Below, one piece after another: positions 1-7,400 of a DNA stretch of 9,607 nucleotides (position 1 is the first letter of the stretch; every line of letters begins with the position of its first letter). The stretch spans positions 13,231-22,837 of the forward strand of contig MHSZ01000029.1 of assembly GCA_001824745.1 (NCBI GenBank), in the 5' to 3' direction. The DNA comes from Candidatus Terrybacteria bacterium RIFCSPLOWO2_01_FULL_58_14. GTDB taxonomy: Bacteria; Patescibacteriota; Minisyncoccia; Terrybacterales; 2-01-FULL-58-14. Below the pieces are notes generated by a model. It was not told where the DNA came from and did not search any database. It saw only the letters and a list, made by a program, of their open reading frames with translations. The position numbers and the translations under genes are program-made.

Positions 1-1079
1 CCGAGATTTTCGAGTACATGATGGATCACATGCGCGAGTTTGGCGGCGCTGCGGTCCAGGCGACCTCGGAGCTTGAAGCAATCCAGCTCATCGAGGGTGC
101 CGCGTACGCGGGTGCTCGTGCGATGACCGCAACGTCGGGTCCCGGATTTTCGCTCATGCAGGAGGCGATTTCGGGATCAGGAACCGCGGAAACACCCATC
201 GTGATCACGCTCATCCAGCGTGGCGGTCCCGGCACCGGCCTTCCGACACGCACTGCCCAGGAAGATCTCCTGGAGGCGGTATTCGGCGGCCACGGCGAGT
301 TCCCCAGGATTGTGATTTCCCCCGCAACGCCGGAAGAGTGTTTCCTGTTCGGTGCGGAGGCATTCAATCTCGCGGAGCGTTACCAGTGTCTTGTAATACT
401 GTTCTCTGAGCAGTGTGTGGGACAGGGGCGTTTCACAGTGCCCGCCCTCCCGATCGATTCGGTGCGGGTGGATCGCGGGAAACGAGTGACGCTTCAAGAA
501 GCGCGCGCGATTGCGGACCGCGGCGGGCGCTACCAGCGCTACGCCGTGACCGATGACGGCATCTCACCGCGCGCATTCCCCGGAACGCCAGGCATCACGG
601 TGTTTGTGAACTCCAACGAGCACGACGTCGAAGGGTACTCCATCGAAGATCCACAGACGCGCATCGTACAAGTCGACAAACGCCAGCGGAAGATTGCAAC
701 GATGCTGCGCGAAGATCTCCTACCCGCATCGTTAGTCACCGGATCGCGGCACAGCAGGATCGGTTTCGTGGGTTACGGCGGGATGTACGGCCCGATCTCC
801 GATGCGATGGCGACACTCGCACGGGACCACGGCATCGCGACGAAGTTCTTGCGGTTGCGCACGCTCTGGCCATTCCCGGCCGACGAAGTGCGGCGATTCG
901 CCGACTCGTGCGATCTTACGTTCGTCGTAGAGCAGAACCGAACCGGGCAACTCCGCCGTCTCATACAAATGGAAGCGATCGGCCCCTCCGGGAAACTGCG
1001 AAGCATTCTCCGCTACGACGGCATGCCGTTCCGACAACGCGGCATTGTTGAAGCCGCGCGAGAGGAGGTGGCGTCATGA
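1..1079 (+). CDS. korA: 2-oxoacid:ferredoxin oxidoreductase, alpha subunit (5'-partial)
   Basis: The frame is open from base 3 with no stop upstream, so the gene begins outside the window; 358 codons are visible before the TGA at 1077-1079. The protein is recognised from the stretches AYAGARAMTATSGPGFSLM, TETPIV-like AETPIV, QRGGPGTGLPTRTAQEDLL and GGHGEFPRIV, hallmarks of the pyrimidine-binding half of KorA-type oxidoreductases. The C-terminal part (FVGYGGMYGPISDAM, LWPFPADEV, VVEQNRTGQL) matches the second, transketolase-C-like domain. With KorB it should oxidatively decarboxylate a 2-oxoacid (2-oxoglutarate, pyruvate or similar) to an acyl-CoA, reducing ferredoxin in the cytoplasm. The true substrate cannot be read from the sequence. 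Whether a gamma domain is fused at the N-terminus, as in many single-polypeptide alpha/gamma forms, cannot be judged because that part is missing. The stop overlaps the korB start (ATGA), indicating one operon and translational coupling. Confidence 0.93.
   Translation, partial: EIFEYMMDHMREFGGAAVQATSELEAIQLIEGAAYAGARAMTATSGPGFSLMQEAISGSGTAETPIVITLIQRGGPGTGLPTRTAQEDLLEAVFGGHGEFPRIVISPATPEECFLFGAEAFNLAERYQCLVILFSEQCVGQGRFTVPALPIDSVRVDRGKRVTLQEARAIADRGGRYQRYAVTDDGISPRAFPGTPGITVFVNSNEHDVEGYSIEDPQTRIVQVDKRQRKIATMLREDLLPASLVTGSRHSRIGFVGYGGMYGPISDAMATLARDHGIATKFLRLRTLWPFPADEVRRFADSCDLTFVVEQNRTGQLRRLIQMEAIGPSGKLRSILRYDGMPFRQRGIVEAAREEVAS
1063..1068 (+). promoter_or_regulatory. Shine-Dalgarno site for korB
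   Basis: AGGAGG lies inside the last codons of korA, seven bases before the ATG at 1076. It is a perfect anti-SD match and fixes the korB start. It also shows that this organism uses canonical SD initiation for internal operon genes, in contrast to the large gene at 4498. Confidence 0.85.
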
Positions 1080-2032
1080 CGCAGGCGCGTTCTCCCAAAG
1101 AGTACGACGCGCGCGAGCACTTCTGGTGCCCGGGCTGCGGCGACGCCGGGGACCTTACGGCCATCAAGCGCTTTTGTCTCAAGCACGATATCGACCCCTC
1201 GATGCTTGTGGATTCCACCGGCATCGGCTGCTCCTCGAAGATCGGCGAGTACCACAGATGTAACGGTCACCACTGGCTCCATGGCCGCAGTTTACCGGTT
1301 GCGCTTGCGGTGAAAACGGTGAACCCGAAACTCTTCGTGATTGACGCAGGAGGCGACGGTGACGGGGGTGCCATCGGCATGGAGCACTTTATCCATTCCT
1401 GCCGCCGCAATCCTTCGGTCGTCTACATCCTGATGAATAACCAGGTGTACGGCCTCACGAAAGGCCAAGCGTCGCTCACCGCGCACAAGGGCCTGGTGAC
1501 GCCCACGACCCCGGATGGCGCGAAAGATGATCCCGTGGATCTCGTGGAGCTTGCGATTGCGGCCGGCGCGACGTTCGTTGCCCGCGGGTACTCGTACCGG
1601 CAGGACGAGCTCGGCGAGCTGCTGGACGCCGCTTACGAGCATATCCTCGCGGGGCGCGGGTTCGCGTACGTCGAAACGCTCTCGCCGTGTCCGACCTACC
1701 ACCGTGAGCCGGCGCACGACCAACTGAAGAGTTGGTACGAGGAAAATATCCTCGATGTCGTCACGGCAAACCGCGAGATGCACGAGATGCTCGTAGCTGC
1801 CCGCGACATTGATCCGGCGTACGACCCCTACGACCGCGCGCGGGTGCTCGCATTGCTCGCTCGCGTGAAAGAAACATCGGGGAAACTCCTCACAGGCATC
1901 CTCTTTCGCAACGACGGGAAAGCGGCGCTCGAAGAGAAGCTCGGCGTGCGCGATCATGCGATCGTGGACCTGGACCTCTCGCCGGAAGCGAATCGGGAAA
2001 CACTCGAGCGTCTCATCGATTCGTTCCGGTAA
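1076..2032 (+). CDS. korB: 2-oxoacid:ferredoxin oxidoreductase, beta subunit (TPP-binding)
   Basis: A 318-residue catalytic partner of KorA. It carries the WCPGCGD motif near the N-terminus (C18, C21), GIGCSS (C52) and LSPCPTYH (C205). The spacing of these four cysteines agrees with the four [4Fe-4S] ligands known in archaeal/bacterial 2-oxoacid oxidoreductase beta subunits. The thiamine-diphosphate/Mg site is visible as GDGDGGAIG (about residues 93-101) followed by NNQVYGLTKGQ (121-131), and HGRSLPVALAVK lies between the two regions. The GLTKGQ form and the downstream DPVDLVELAIAAGATFVAR segment are typical of KorB rather than of classical single-chain PFOR. The protein is slightly longer than the usual 270-300 residues because of a C-terminal extension (about 235-318). 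The start at 1076 is set by the AGGAGG seven bases upstream and the 4-base overlap with korA. No ferredoxin-like delta subunit follows; the operon ends at a hairpin 18 bases after the stop. Confidence 0.95.
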   Translation: MTQARSPKEYDAREHFWCPGCGDAGDLTAIKRFCLKHDIDPSMLVDSTGIGCSSKIGEYHRCNGHHWLHGRSLPVALAVKTVNPKLFVIDAGGDGDGGAIGMEHFIHSCRRNPSVVYILMNNQVYGLTKGQASLTAHKGLVTPTTPDGAKDDPVDLVELAIAAGATFVARGYSYRQDELGELLDAAYEHILAGRGFAYVETLSPCPTYHREPAHDQLKSWYEENILDVVTANREMHEMLVAARDIDPAYDPYDRARVLALLARVKETSGKLLTGILFRNDGKAALEEKLGVRDHAIVDLDLSPEANRETLERLIDSFR

Positions 2033-2050
2033 TGCGAAAGAGAAGCAATG

Positions 2051-2077
2051 CGCCCCAAGACAGAATGTCTTGGGGCG
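2051..2077. terminator. Shared bidirectional hairpin terminator
   Basis: CGCCCCAAGACA (2051-2062), a 3-base GAA loop and the exact reverse complement TGTCTTGGGGCG (2066-2077) form a perfect 12-bp stem. It occupies the 50-base gap between the korB stop (2032) and the stop of the convergent HAD gene (2083), so both transcripts would end in it. The T-tract is short on the + side (TTTCCTT) and mixed on the - side, so termination strength is uncertain, but position and symmetry strongly support the role. Confidence 0.85.
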
Positions 2078-2082
2078 TTTCC

Positions 2083-2709
2083 TTACGGGATGAGATCGAG
2101 AAGTTCTCGGAAGCGGCGAATCTCCACGTACGGTCCGCTGTGGGAGAAAAGTTCTCTCGGCACATAGCCGTTGAGGTACGCGACGGCCGTTACGTTAGCG
2201 TTTCTGGCAGCACGAATATCGGAAGGCGTGTCGCCGACGGCGTAACACGCAAGTCCTGTCGGGAGTTGTTCGGAGGCGACGATTTCTGCGATACACGCCG
2301 CCTTGTCGCTGACCCCCGTCTTCACATAGGAAAAAAGATGCGCGATTTTCATGCGATCGAAGAGCGGCGTGAAGAGTTCCGGTATCTGCGCGCTCACGAT
2401 GCCCAGCACCACGCCCCGCCGTTTGAGCTCCGCGAGCACTTCCCGCGCGCCGCGCGCAAGGGCAAGGTGCTTCATGCTCTTTTTGTATGCCGCGGCATAG
2501 ATGACGTTGAGTTCGTCGCGTGAGGCGACAACGCCGTAGCGTTCATACATCGACATCACCGAACCGCTCTTCTGCTCCTCGAAGAATTCTCCGAGAGTCG
2601 GCGGTGCGGCGTCGAACGCATCGAAGATTGCGCGCACGGCACTATACCAGGCAGGCATATCGTCCAGCAGCGTGCCATTCCAGTCAAAGAGCGCAAGCCG
2701 TTTTCCCAC
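2083..2709 (-). CDS. HAD-superfamily hydrolase (phosphatase-like)
   Basis: 208 residues starting with GTG at 2709-2707, chosen because AAAGGAG sits five bases upstream and motif I follows directly. All four HAD motifs are visible: motif I FDWNGTLLDD (D9, N11, T13), motif II GIVSAQ, motif III lysine in SDKAACIAE, and motif IV VGDTPSDIRAA (GDxxxD). A helical cap (roughly residues 18-85, with DAFDAAPPTLGEF and YERYGVV) sits between motifs I and II, as in the phosphoglycolate phosphatase-like (C1-cap) group. Length fits the family. It is probably a cytoplasmic small-molecule phosphatase, substrate unknown. The second motif I aspartate, normally the general acid/base, is Asn here (DxN instead of DxD). 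This variant occurs in other HAD proteins but may lower or change phosphatase activity. The frame stays open further upstream, but that part overlaps the divergent methyltransferase and is not supported. Confidence 0.88.
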   Translation of the reverse strand: MGKRLALFDWNGTLLDDMPAWYSAVRAIFDAFDAAPPTLGEFFEEQKSGSVMSMYERYGVVASRDELNVIYAAAYKKSMKHLALARGAREVLAELKRRGVVLGIVSAQIPELFTPLFDRMKIAHLFSYVKTGVSDKAACIAEIVASEQLPTGLACYAVGDTPSDIRAARNANVTAVAYLNGYVPRELFSHSGPYVEIRRFRELLDLIP

Positions 2710-2714
2710 GACTA

Positions 2715-2721
2715 CTCCTTT
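2715..2721 (-). promoter_or_regulatory. Shine-Dalgarno site for the HAD hydrolase gene
   Basis: On the minus strand AAAGGAG ends five bases before the GTG at 2709. It decides the start in favour of this GTG over the much longer open frame that continues upstream. Confidence 0.75.
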
Positions 2722-2797
2722 CCTCTGGGGAAATGCATACGCGAGAAACGCGCGATCAGTAAAGCATAGGCGTCTTTTTTCCGCAAACAGTGCGGCC

Positions 2798-2826
2798 TTG
2801 TCCCCGCCCCAGTTTCCTTGTAGAAG
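2798..2826 (+). promoter_or_regulatory. Possible sigma70-type promoter for the methyltransferase gene
   Basis: TTGTCC (2798-2803) and TAGAAG (2821-2826) are separated by 17 bases and each match four of six consensus positions. Transcription would start near 2833, about 20 bases before the ATG at 2852. This is a weak match in the 142-base divergent region between the HAD gene and the methyltransferase. I could not find a convincing promoter for the HAD gene on the other strand in the same region. Confidence 0.25.
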
Positions 2827-2851
2827 AACGGTGGAGAAAGAAAATCCCACG

Positions 2852-3667
2852 ATGATGATGCGAGGAGAAAATCCATCAGAACTGCCTCGGTATCTGCGCG
2901 AGGTACTGGAGGCGGCAGAGCGAGGAGAGGTCCAGTCGGGCCCTCTTCGTCCGTCTGCGGCGGATCGCGCGAAATACGCGCGACGAGTGGAGAATCTCGG
3001 CGCCGAACGCGACGCGAATGCGTATCTTCGACCGCTCGGCCTCTCGCCTGAGGATTTACAGGGAAAGACCGTTCTTGATTTGGGCGCGGGGAGCAGGCGT
3101 TTGGGCGCTTCATTGCAGCGCCAGGGCGTGGAGGCAAGAATCATAGAACTCGATCCGAGCGAATCGGGGAAACTTGAAATGCGGGTGTCGGGCGTCGGTC
3201 AAGCACTCCCGCTCCACGGAGAAGCATTTGATCTCGTTCTCGCTTCACACTCCGTACCGCAGTGGATTTTCGGCGGAAGGGGCAAGGAACTTTCCGGCGA
3301 CGAACGGGTTCCGAAAGAAGACGAAGAGTTTTTCGCAAGCGAGATGAAAAAGATTTTCGATGAGTGCGGCCGCGTCCTCAAGCCCGGCGGGAAAGCGCTT
3401 TTCAGTCCGAACGAAGTGTATTATGGCGAACGTATGCAGTCGCACCTTTTGCAACAGCGTGGTCCTCAAAAACTTTCTCCCGCTCAACACTGGCAGGTGA
3501 TGGAGGCACTCCAAGAGCATCTCCAGTACGATCCCACACGCGCCTATGAGGTGTTTGCGGAGGCGCATGGCCGTGGCGGTCTCATCACATTAGTGAAGCA
3601 ACGCGACCTCGCGCGGCCGAAAGGAAAGGGCGCCCCTCCTCCCGATACCCGGAGAGAGGAGCGATGA
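2852..3667 (+). CDS. Class I SAM-dependent methyltransferase
   Basis: 271 residues from the first of three consecutive ATG codons (2852, 2855, 2858). Motif I VLDLGAG (residues 74-80) binds S-adenosylmethionine, and the acidic residue closing strand 2 is in IELD (E99/D101). FDLVLASHSVPQW (126-138) is the motif IV region, and RVLKPGGKALF (174-184) is the post-motif loop typical of the Methyltransf_11-like group. The N-terminal ~70 residues are helical and charged and may form a cap or substrate site. The C-terminal tail (about 252-271) is Lys/Arg/Pro-rich and probably disordered. The methyl acceptor cannot be deduced. The start is uncertain: GGAG at 2833-2836 is 15 bases from the first ATG, an in-frame GTG lies at 2831, and the frame is open back to 2672, where it would overlap the HAD gene. 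It is divergent from the HAD hydrolase and upstream of the small gene at 3723. Confidence 0.85.
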   Translation: MMMRGENPSELPRYLREVLEAAERGEVQSGPLRPSAADRAKYARRVENLGAERDANAYLRPLGLSPEDLQGKTVLDLGAGSRRLGASLQRQGVEARIIELDPSESGKLEMRVSGVGQALPLHGEAFDLVLASHSVPQWIFGGRGKELSGDERVPKEDEEFFASEMKKIFDECGRVLKPGGKALFSPNEVYYGERMQSHLLQQRGPQKLSPAQHWQVMEALQEHLQYDPTRAYEVFAEAHGRGGLITLVKQRDLARPKGKGAPPPDTRREER

Positions 3668-3703
3668 TTTCGTTTTGACCGCTTCCCTCCAGGCCCCGCT
3701 TCG

Positions 3704-3709
3704 TATAAG
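3704..3709 (+). promoter_or_regulatory. Possible -10 element upstream of the small basic gene
   Basis: TATAAG lies 13 bases before the ATG at 3723. A TTGACC at 3675-3680 is 23 bases upstream, too far for a normal -35. The overlapping AAGGTGG (3707-3713) could instead be a Shine-Dalgarno for transcripts coming from the methyltransferase gene. The two readings cannot be separated from sequence. Confidence 0.3.
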
Positions 3710-3722
3710 GTGGGTACGGTTT

Positions 3723-3890
3723 ATGGAAACGCGACGTCTCTCAAAAGGCCTTCGCCGCCGCATCCGGGCTGAAAAGGCGATGATTCGACGATCTTTCGTT
3801 GATCCCAAGGAAATCACCGCGCACATCGAAGCCGCATTGCGTCGTCATGCCGTCCGTGGACAGGTTGCACAGCACGACAATACCGCATGA
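3723..3890 (+). CDS. Small, highly basic hypothetical protein
   Basis: 55 residues from ATG 3723, placed there because AAGGTGG (3707-3713) precedes it by nine bases and because it ends in a 4-base ATGA overlap with the next gene. The first half (METRRLSKGLRRRIRAEKAM) is dominated by Arg/Lys and predicted helical, and a second helix spans PKEITAHIEAALRRH. There is no signal peptide, cysteine or membrane segment. I do not recognise a family. A basic helical protein next to an RNase H-like gene could bind nucleic acid, but that is guesswork. It is supported as a gene mainly by the overlap with 3887 and by the lack of any other gene in 3668-3886. The frame also allows an earlier start at 3675 with no RBS. 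Confidence 0.65.
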   Translation: METRRLSKGLRRRIRAEKAMIRRSFVDPKEITAHIEAALRRHAVRGQVAQHDNTA

Positions 3891-4411
3891 ATGAGATTGC
3901 GGCACAACCGTTCGTGAGCGCGACGCGGGGCATCCTCGACTTTCGCGGCGTGCTATCCGATATCCTCGCGGACTTTCAGAATCGTCGCGGACGGCAATTG
4001 CGGGTGTCGGTCGGAACGGACTCCGAAGAGATCGGCGCGTTCGTGAAGTACGTCACGGTGGTGCACGTGTGGCGCGTCGGCAGGGGGGCGAGGGCCTACC
4101 GCATCGAAGCGTTCGAGCCGTTCACTTCTGCTTCCCGCCGCGGCACATCGAGATTCCGCGAGCGGCTCTGGCGCGAAGTGTTGCTCACCGCGACATTGGC
4201 GCAAGAACTCCGTTCAGCGCTGCGCGAGGCATTGGGAGATGCGTTTCTCGACGATCTCGAAGTGCACGCAGATATCGGGCTTCAGGGTGGGAGTTCGGTG
4301 ATGATTCGCGAGATTATCGGGATGCTCAAAGGATACGGTTTCGCCGACGAACTCATCAAACTCAAGCCGGAAGCGTATGCGGCAAGCACGGTGGCGGATC
4401 GGTACATCTGA
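3887..4411 (+). CDS. YkuK/DUF458 family RNase H-like protein
   Basis: 174 residues. The C-terminal half carries the family signature: HADIG (127-131), GSSVMIREIIGMLKGYGF (135-152) and KPEAYAASTVADRY (160-173), which closely resemble B. subtilis YkuK. The N-terminal half has SVGTDSE (41-47). The fold is RNase H-like, with D45 and D129 as likely metal-binding carboxylates and E97 in the RERLWREV helix a possible third. Family members are reported as RNase H-like, but a firmly established cellular role is lacking. The start at 3887 overlaps the stop of the small basic gene (ATGA) and has no SD of its own, so translation probably depends on the upstream gene. Length matches the family. Transcription probably ends at the hairpin near 4450-4478. 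Confidence 0.87.
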   Translation: MNEIAAQPFVSATRGILDFRGVLSDILADFQNRRGRQLRVSVGTDSEEIGAFVKYVTVVHVWRVGRGARAYRIEAFEPFTSASRRGTSRFRERLWREVLLTATLAQELRSALREALGDAFLDDLEVHADIGLQGGSSVMIREIIGMLKGYGFADELIKLKPEAYAASTVADRYI

Positions 4412-4417
4412 ATTCGA

Positions 4418-4445
4418 GGAATTTGGAATAGGGAATCTGGAATAC
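4418..4445 (+). repeat. Four tandem GGAATNN heptamers
   Basis: GGAATTT, GGAATAG, GGAATCT and GGAATAC follow each other without gaps. They begin seven bases after the stop of the RNase H-like gene, and a related TGAATTC (4409-4415) overlaps that stop. The unit is exactly seven bases with the first five fixed. The repeat is noncoding and lies between the upstream stop and the hairpin that precedes the large gene. Confidence 0.75.
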
Positions 4446-4449
4446 GGGA

Positions 4450-4478
4450 GGCGGGGGAGACCCCGTCCTTGTGTTTTT
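4450..4478 (+). terminator. Probable intrinsic terminator after the RNase H-like gene
   Basis: CGGGG (4452-4456) pairs with CCCCG (4461-4465) around a GAGA tetraloop of the stable GNRA type. The stem extends by a G-U and a G-C pair to 4450/4467. A T-rich stretch ending in five T (4474-4478) follows after a few bases. The stem is short and the T-run displaced, so this is a moderate call. It would separate the upstream operon from the promoter at 4483. Confidence 0.45.
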
Positions 4479-4482
4479 CGTG

Positions 4483-4491
4483 TGGTATAAT
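4483..4491 (+). promoter_or_regulatory. Extended -10 promoter of the giant surface-protein gene
   Basis: TGG followed by TATAAT (4486-4491) gives a perfect -10 hexamer with the TGn extension. No recognisable -35 lies 16-18 bases upstream, as is common for extended -10 promoters. The expected transcription start (six to eight bases past the hexamer) coincides with the ATG at 4498, pointing to a leaderless mRNA. Confidence 0.75.
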
Positions 4492-4497
4492 AGGAAC

Positions 4498-7400
4498 ATG
4501 CGTCTTTTGGCTTTGCCCGTATGGGCCGCGGGCCAGGGAGGCCGATTTTTCCGCGGTATTCGGGACTTACCGCGGCATCCGCGCGCGGCCGCAGCAGCCA
4601 TTGCCGCGGTCCTCGTGGTCCTCACGGTCGTGAGTTCCACACTCCTTTTGTTCCGCCAGCCCGCCGGAGCGGCGACGTACACGTTTGTCCAGAACAACTG
4701 GACCGGGGGTCTGGACGGCGGCACAAGGCCGGTGCACCCCACGAATCAGACCGGGTGGACCAAGTACGACTCCAAGACCTCATTGGTGGACACCACGCAA
4801 GCGAACTTGGCGCTCTTAGGGCTCACGACCAACCAGTTTGTCCAGACAACCGAAACGGATTTCAACGCCGGCACGAAGACGAATACCGCGGTGACGGGAA
4901 CGGGAAGTGCCGCGAGCGTGCAGCTTGCCGCAGGGGATGATGTCTATAGCATTTACACTCAACAGACGGACGGCGACATTATGGGAACCATGGCTCTCGG
5001 GAGCAGCGGTAATCCCGTTATCAGCTACGTAGGAGACGGTGCGACGACGCTGAACCTCACCGTCTGCAATAACGCGACGTGTTCGAGCAGGACACAAAGA
5101 CAACTCGCCGTGTGGTCAGGCAATGCCCACGCCTATGCCTCGGCGGTCACGGTGAACGGCAGCGGCAATCCGGTCGTCGCGTATGGCCGGTATCAGCTTG
5201 CCGCCACGACGAACTGGTGGGTGTATATGATCTCCTGCAATGACGCGACATGCTCTTCGTGGGGAAGTGCGGTTCAAGCGGCTACGGGAACCGGGAGCTT
5301 TTCTGGAATAGTTACCGCGATGACGAATAGCCTCGGCCAGCCCGTATTTGCTTACGCGGAATCCGGGCTCGCCAACACGAGCGTGGTCCGATGCACGACA
5401 GTGACGTGCAGCTCGTTCGGCGGACCCACGATCGTTTCCACCGGAGCAAAGCCTGCCATTACGAAAGGGAGCGACGGGAACCCGGTGCTTGTGACGGAGG
5501 AGCATGTGGTTGACTGCACGAACGCAGAATGCAGCACGAAAAATTCCGTGGCGCTTTCGAGTAGCCGCGCGGCCATCGCAGTAGGGAGCGACAACATCCC
5601 GACGGTTGCGTACTACGCAGGTACGGACCTGAAGGTGCAACGCTGCACCACAACAGCATGCACCGCGCTCACTGCTGCGGTGACTGTAGACAGCGCAAAT
5701 GACGTGGGAGAAGCACCGAGTATTGTGATGGCGAGTGGTACCAGCTTTCCCGTCATTAGCTATATGGACAACACCACCGGGCAGATGAAGGTTGCGTACT
5801 GTGCAACGGCAACGTGCAGCAGCGTGGACCATATCACGACGATCGGAGCGATGTCGTTCAACACCACGTTTGGCGATCGCGGCACCTCGATCATTTTGGG
5901 GAGCGACAATAAACCGATGGCAGCGTACCGTTCTACTGCAAATATCAACGTTGCCGATTCCACCGCGGGCTTTGAGCCGAGCGGTACGTTCGCGTCTTCG
6001 ATACTCGACACCGTGGGGCCTGCAGGCGGTGGGTGGGGGACTATGACATGGAACAACAACGCCAACCCGACCCTCTCGCTCAAAGCGCGGACGTCCAACA
6101 GCGCGACGATGACCGGGGCGCCGGCGTTCTCCACCTGCACTGCGATCACGAAAGGGGCGGATATCTCCAGCAACTCCTGCGTGAACGATACGCATCGTTA
6201 TATCCAATACGAAGCGACGTTTTCCACCTCGAACCCGACGATTACCCCGCAGTTCAACGACATCACAATCCAGTTTCTTCCCTACACCACGACGCCGCAG
6301 GACCTTATTTCTTCTTGGTACGACACAAACGACCCCGCAAACATCTTCCAGGATATTATCTGGGTGGAGACGTTGCCGGCGGCTACGAACGTCACGTTCC
6401 AACTCCGCACCGCACCGGACGCTGCAGGCGCGCCCGGCACTCCCTCCGCGTGGTGCGGATCGGATAACGCAGCTGCAGGATGCAGCGGTTCGTTCACCGA
6501 TCCTTCAGGCGCAACCGAGACAGTCGACGCAGAGCTTCGCACCGGCAGCAACGATCAGTGGATACAGTATAAAGTGACGATGCAATCGACCAACGGGAAT
6601 AGCTCGCCCACGCTGACCTCGGTGACGCTTACCTACGTCGTGAACGCGCCGCCGGCGTTCAATCCAAACTACCCGAGCACGGGGCTCGGAGGCGCGACCG
6701 CGTCCCAGCAGACCGATGGGAGTGTTACGGTCAGTTTCTCCGCGCGCGACCCCGACACGACCCAGGGGACCACGAACCCCGGATCCGTGAGCCCGACATA
6801 CCAATACTCGCTCAACAACGGCGGGTCTTGGACGGCGATTCCGTTTGCGAATATGTCCGCGGATGCCGATGACCTCAAGGCGGTAGGCGAGGTGAGCTAC
6901 ACCGCGTATACGGTGACGTGGTATCCCAAGCAGCATATCAGCGGTACCTACGCCAACCAAACGAAAGTCCGCGTCGTGCTCAATGACAATGAGCTTGCCA
7001 ACAATACCGCGCAGGCGGACTCTGCCGCGTTTGTGCTCGACGTGAAGAACCCCGCAAGCGTGGCGCTCACCCTTAATGCCGCGGATGAGTCGTTGGTGCT
7101 TGCGGCGACAGACGATACCGCCCTGACGATGAACATTTCATTGATCGCGGCAACGTTCCCGCCGGCAAGCGAGCAGCCCTTCGCCTCGCCGGTGTCGATG
7201 ACGTTGACCGAGAACCAGACCGTCTACGTGCGCGTGACCGACGCGAGGAGCAACAACACGACGATTCAGGCGACCACGCCGACCACTCCGAAAAACGTCA
7301 TCATCCGCGACACTTCCAACGCGAGTACCTCGGCATGGCAGGAGTTTATCTCCTGGGAGATCGTTGCGGCTCCCGCAGCCGGTTTCGGCAGCTATGAGGT

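Noticed and set aside
1292..1957. Minus-strand open frame of 221 codons opposite korB
   Set aside because: korB motifs on the + strand are unambiguous, and the reverse frame has no recognisable domain or start signal.
2781..2795. CCGC-AAACAGT-GCGG hairpin next to a run of six T
   Set aside because: The T-run precedes the stem on the + strand and becomes A on the minus strand, so no U-tract follows in either direction. The stem is only four base pairs.
2710..3144. N-terminal extension of the HAD hydrolase frame
   Set aside because: The upstream part is antisense to the methyltransferase SAM-binding region, and the GTG at 2709 has a good SD with motif I eight residues later.
3675..3709. TTGACC with TATAAG as a full promoter
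   Set aside because: The 23-base spacing is too long for a sigma70-type promoter, so only the -10-like element is kept, at low confidence.
5116..6402. Long minus-strand open frame of 428 codons
   Set aside because: It lies entirely inside the giant + strand gene. Its protein is Arg/His/Gly-rich with no recognisable domain, and it is the expected by-product of GC-rich codons on the other strand.
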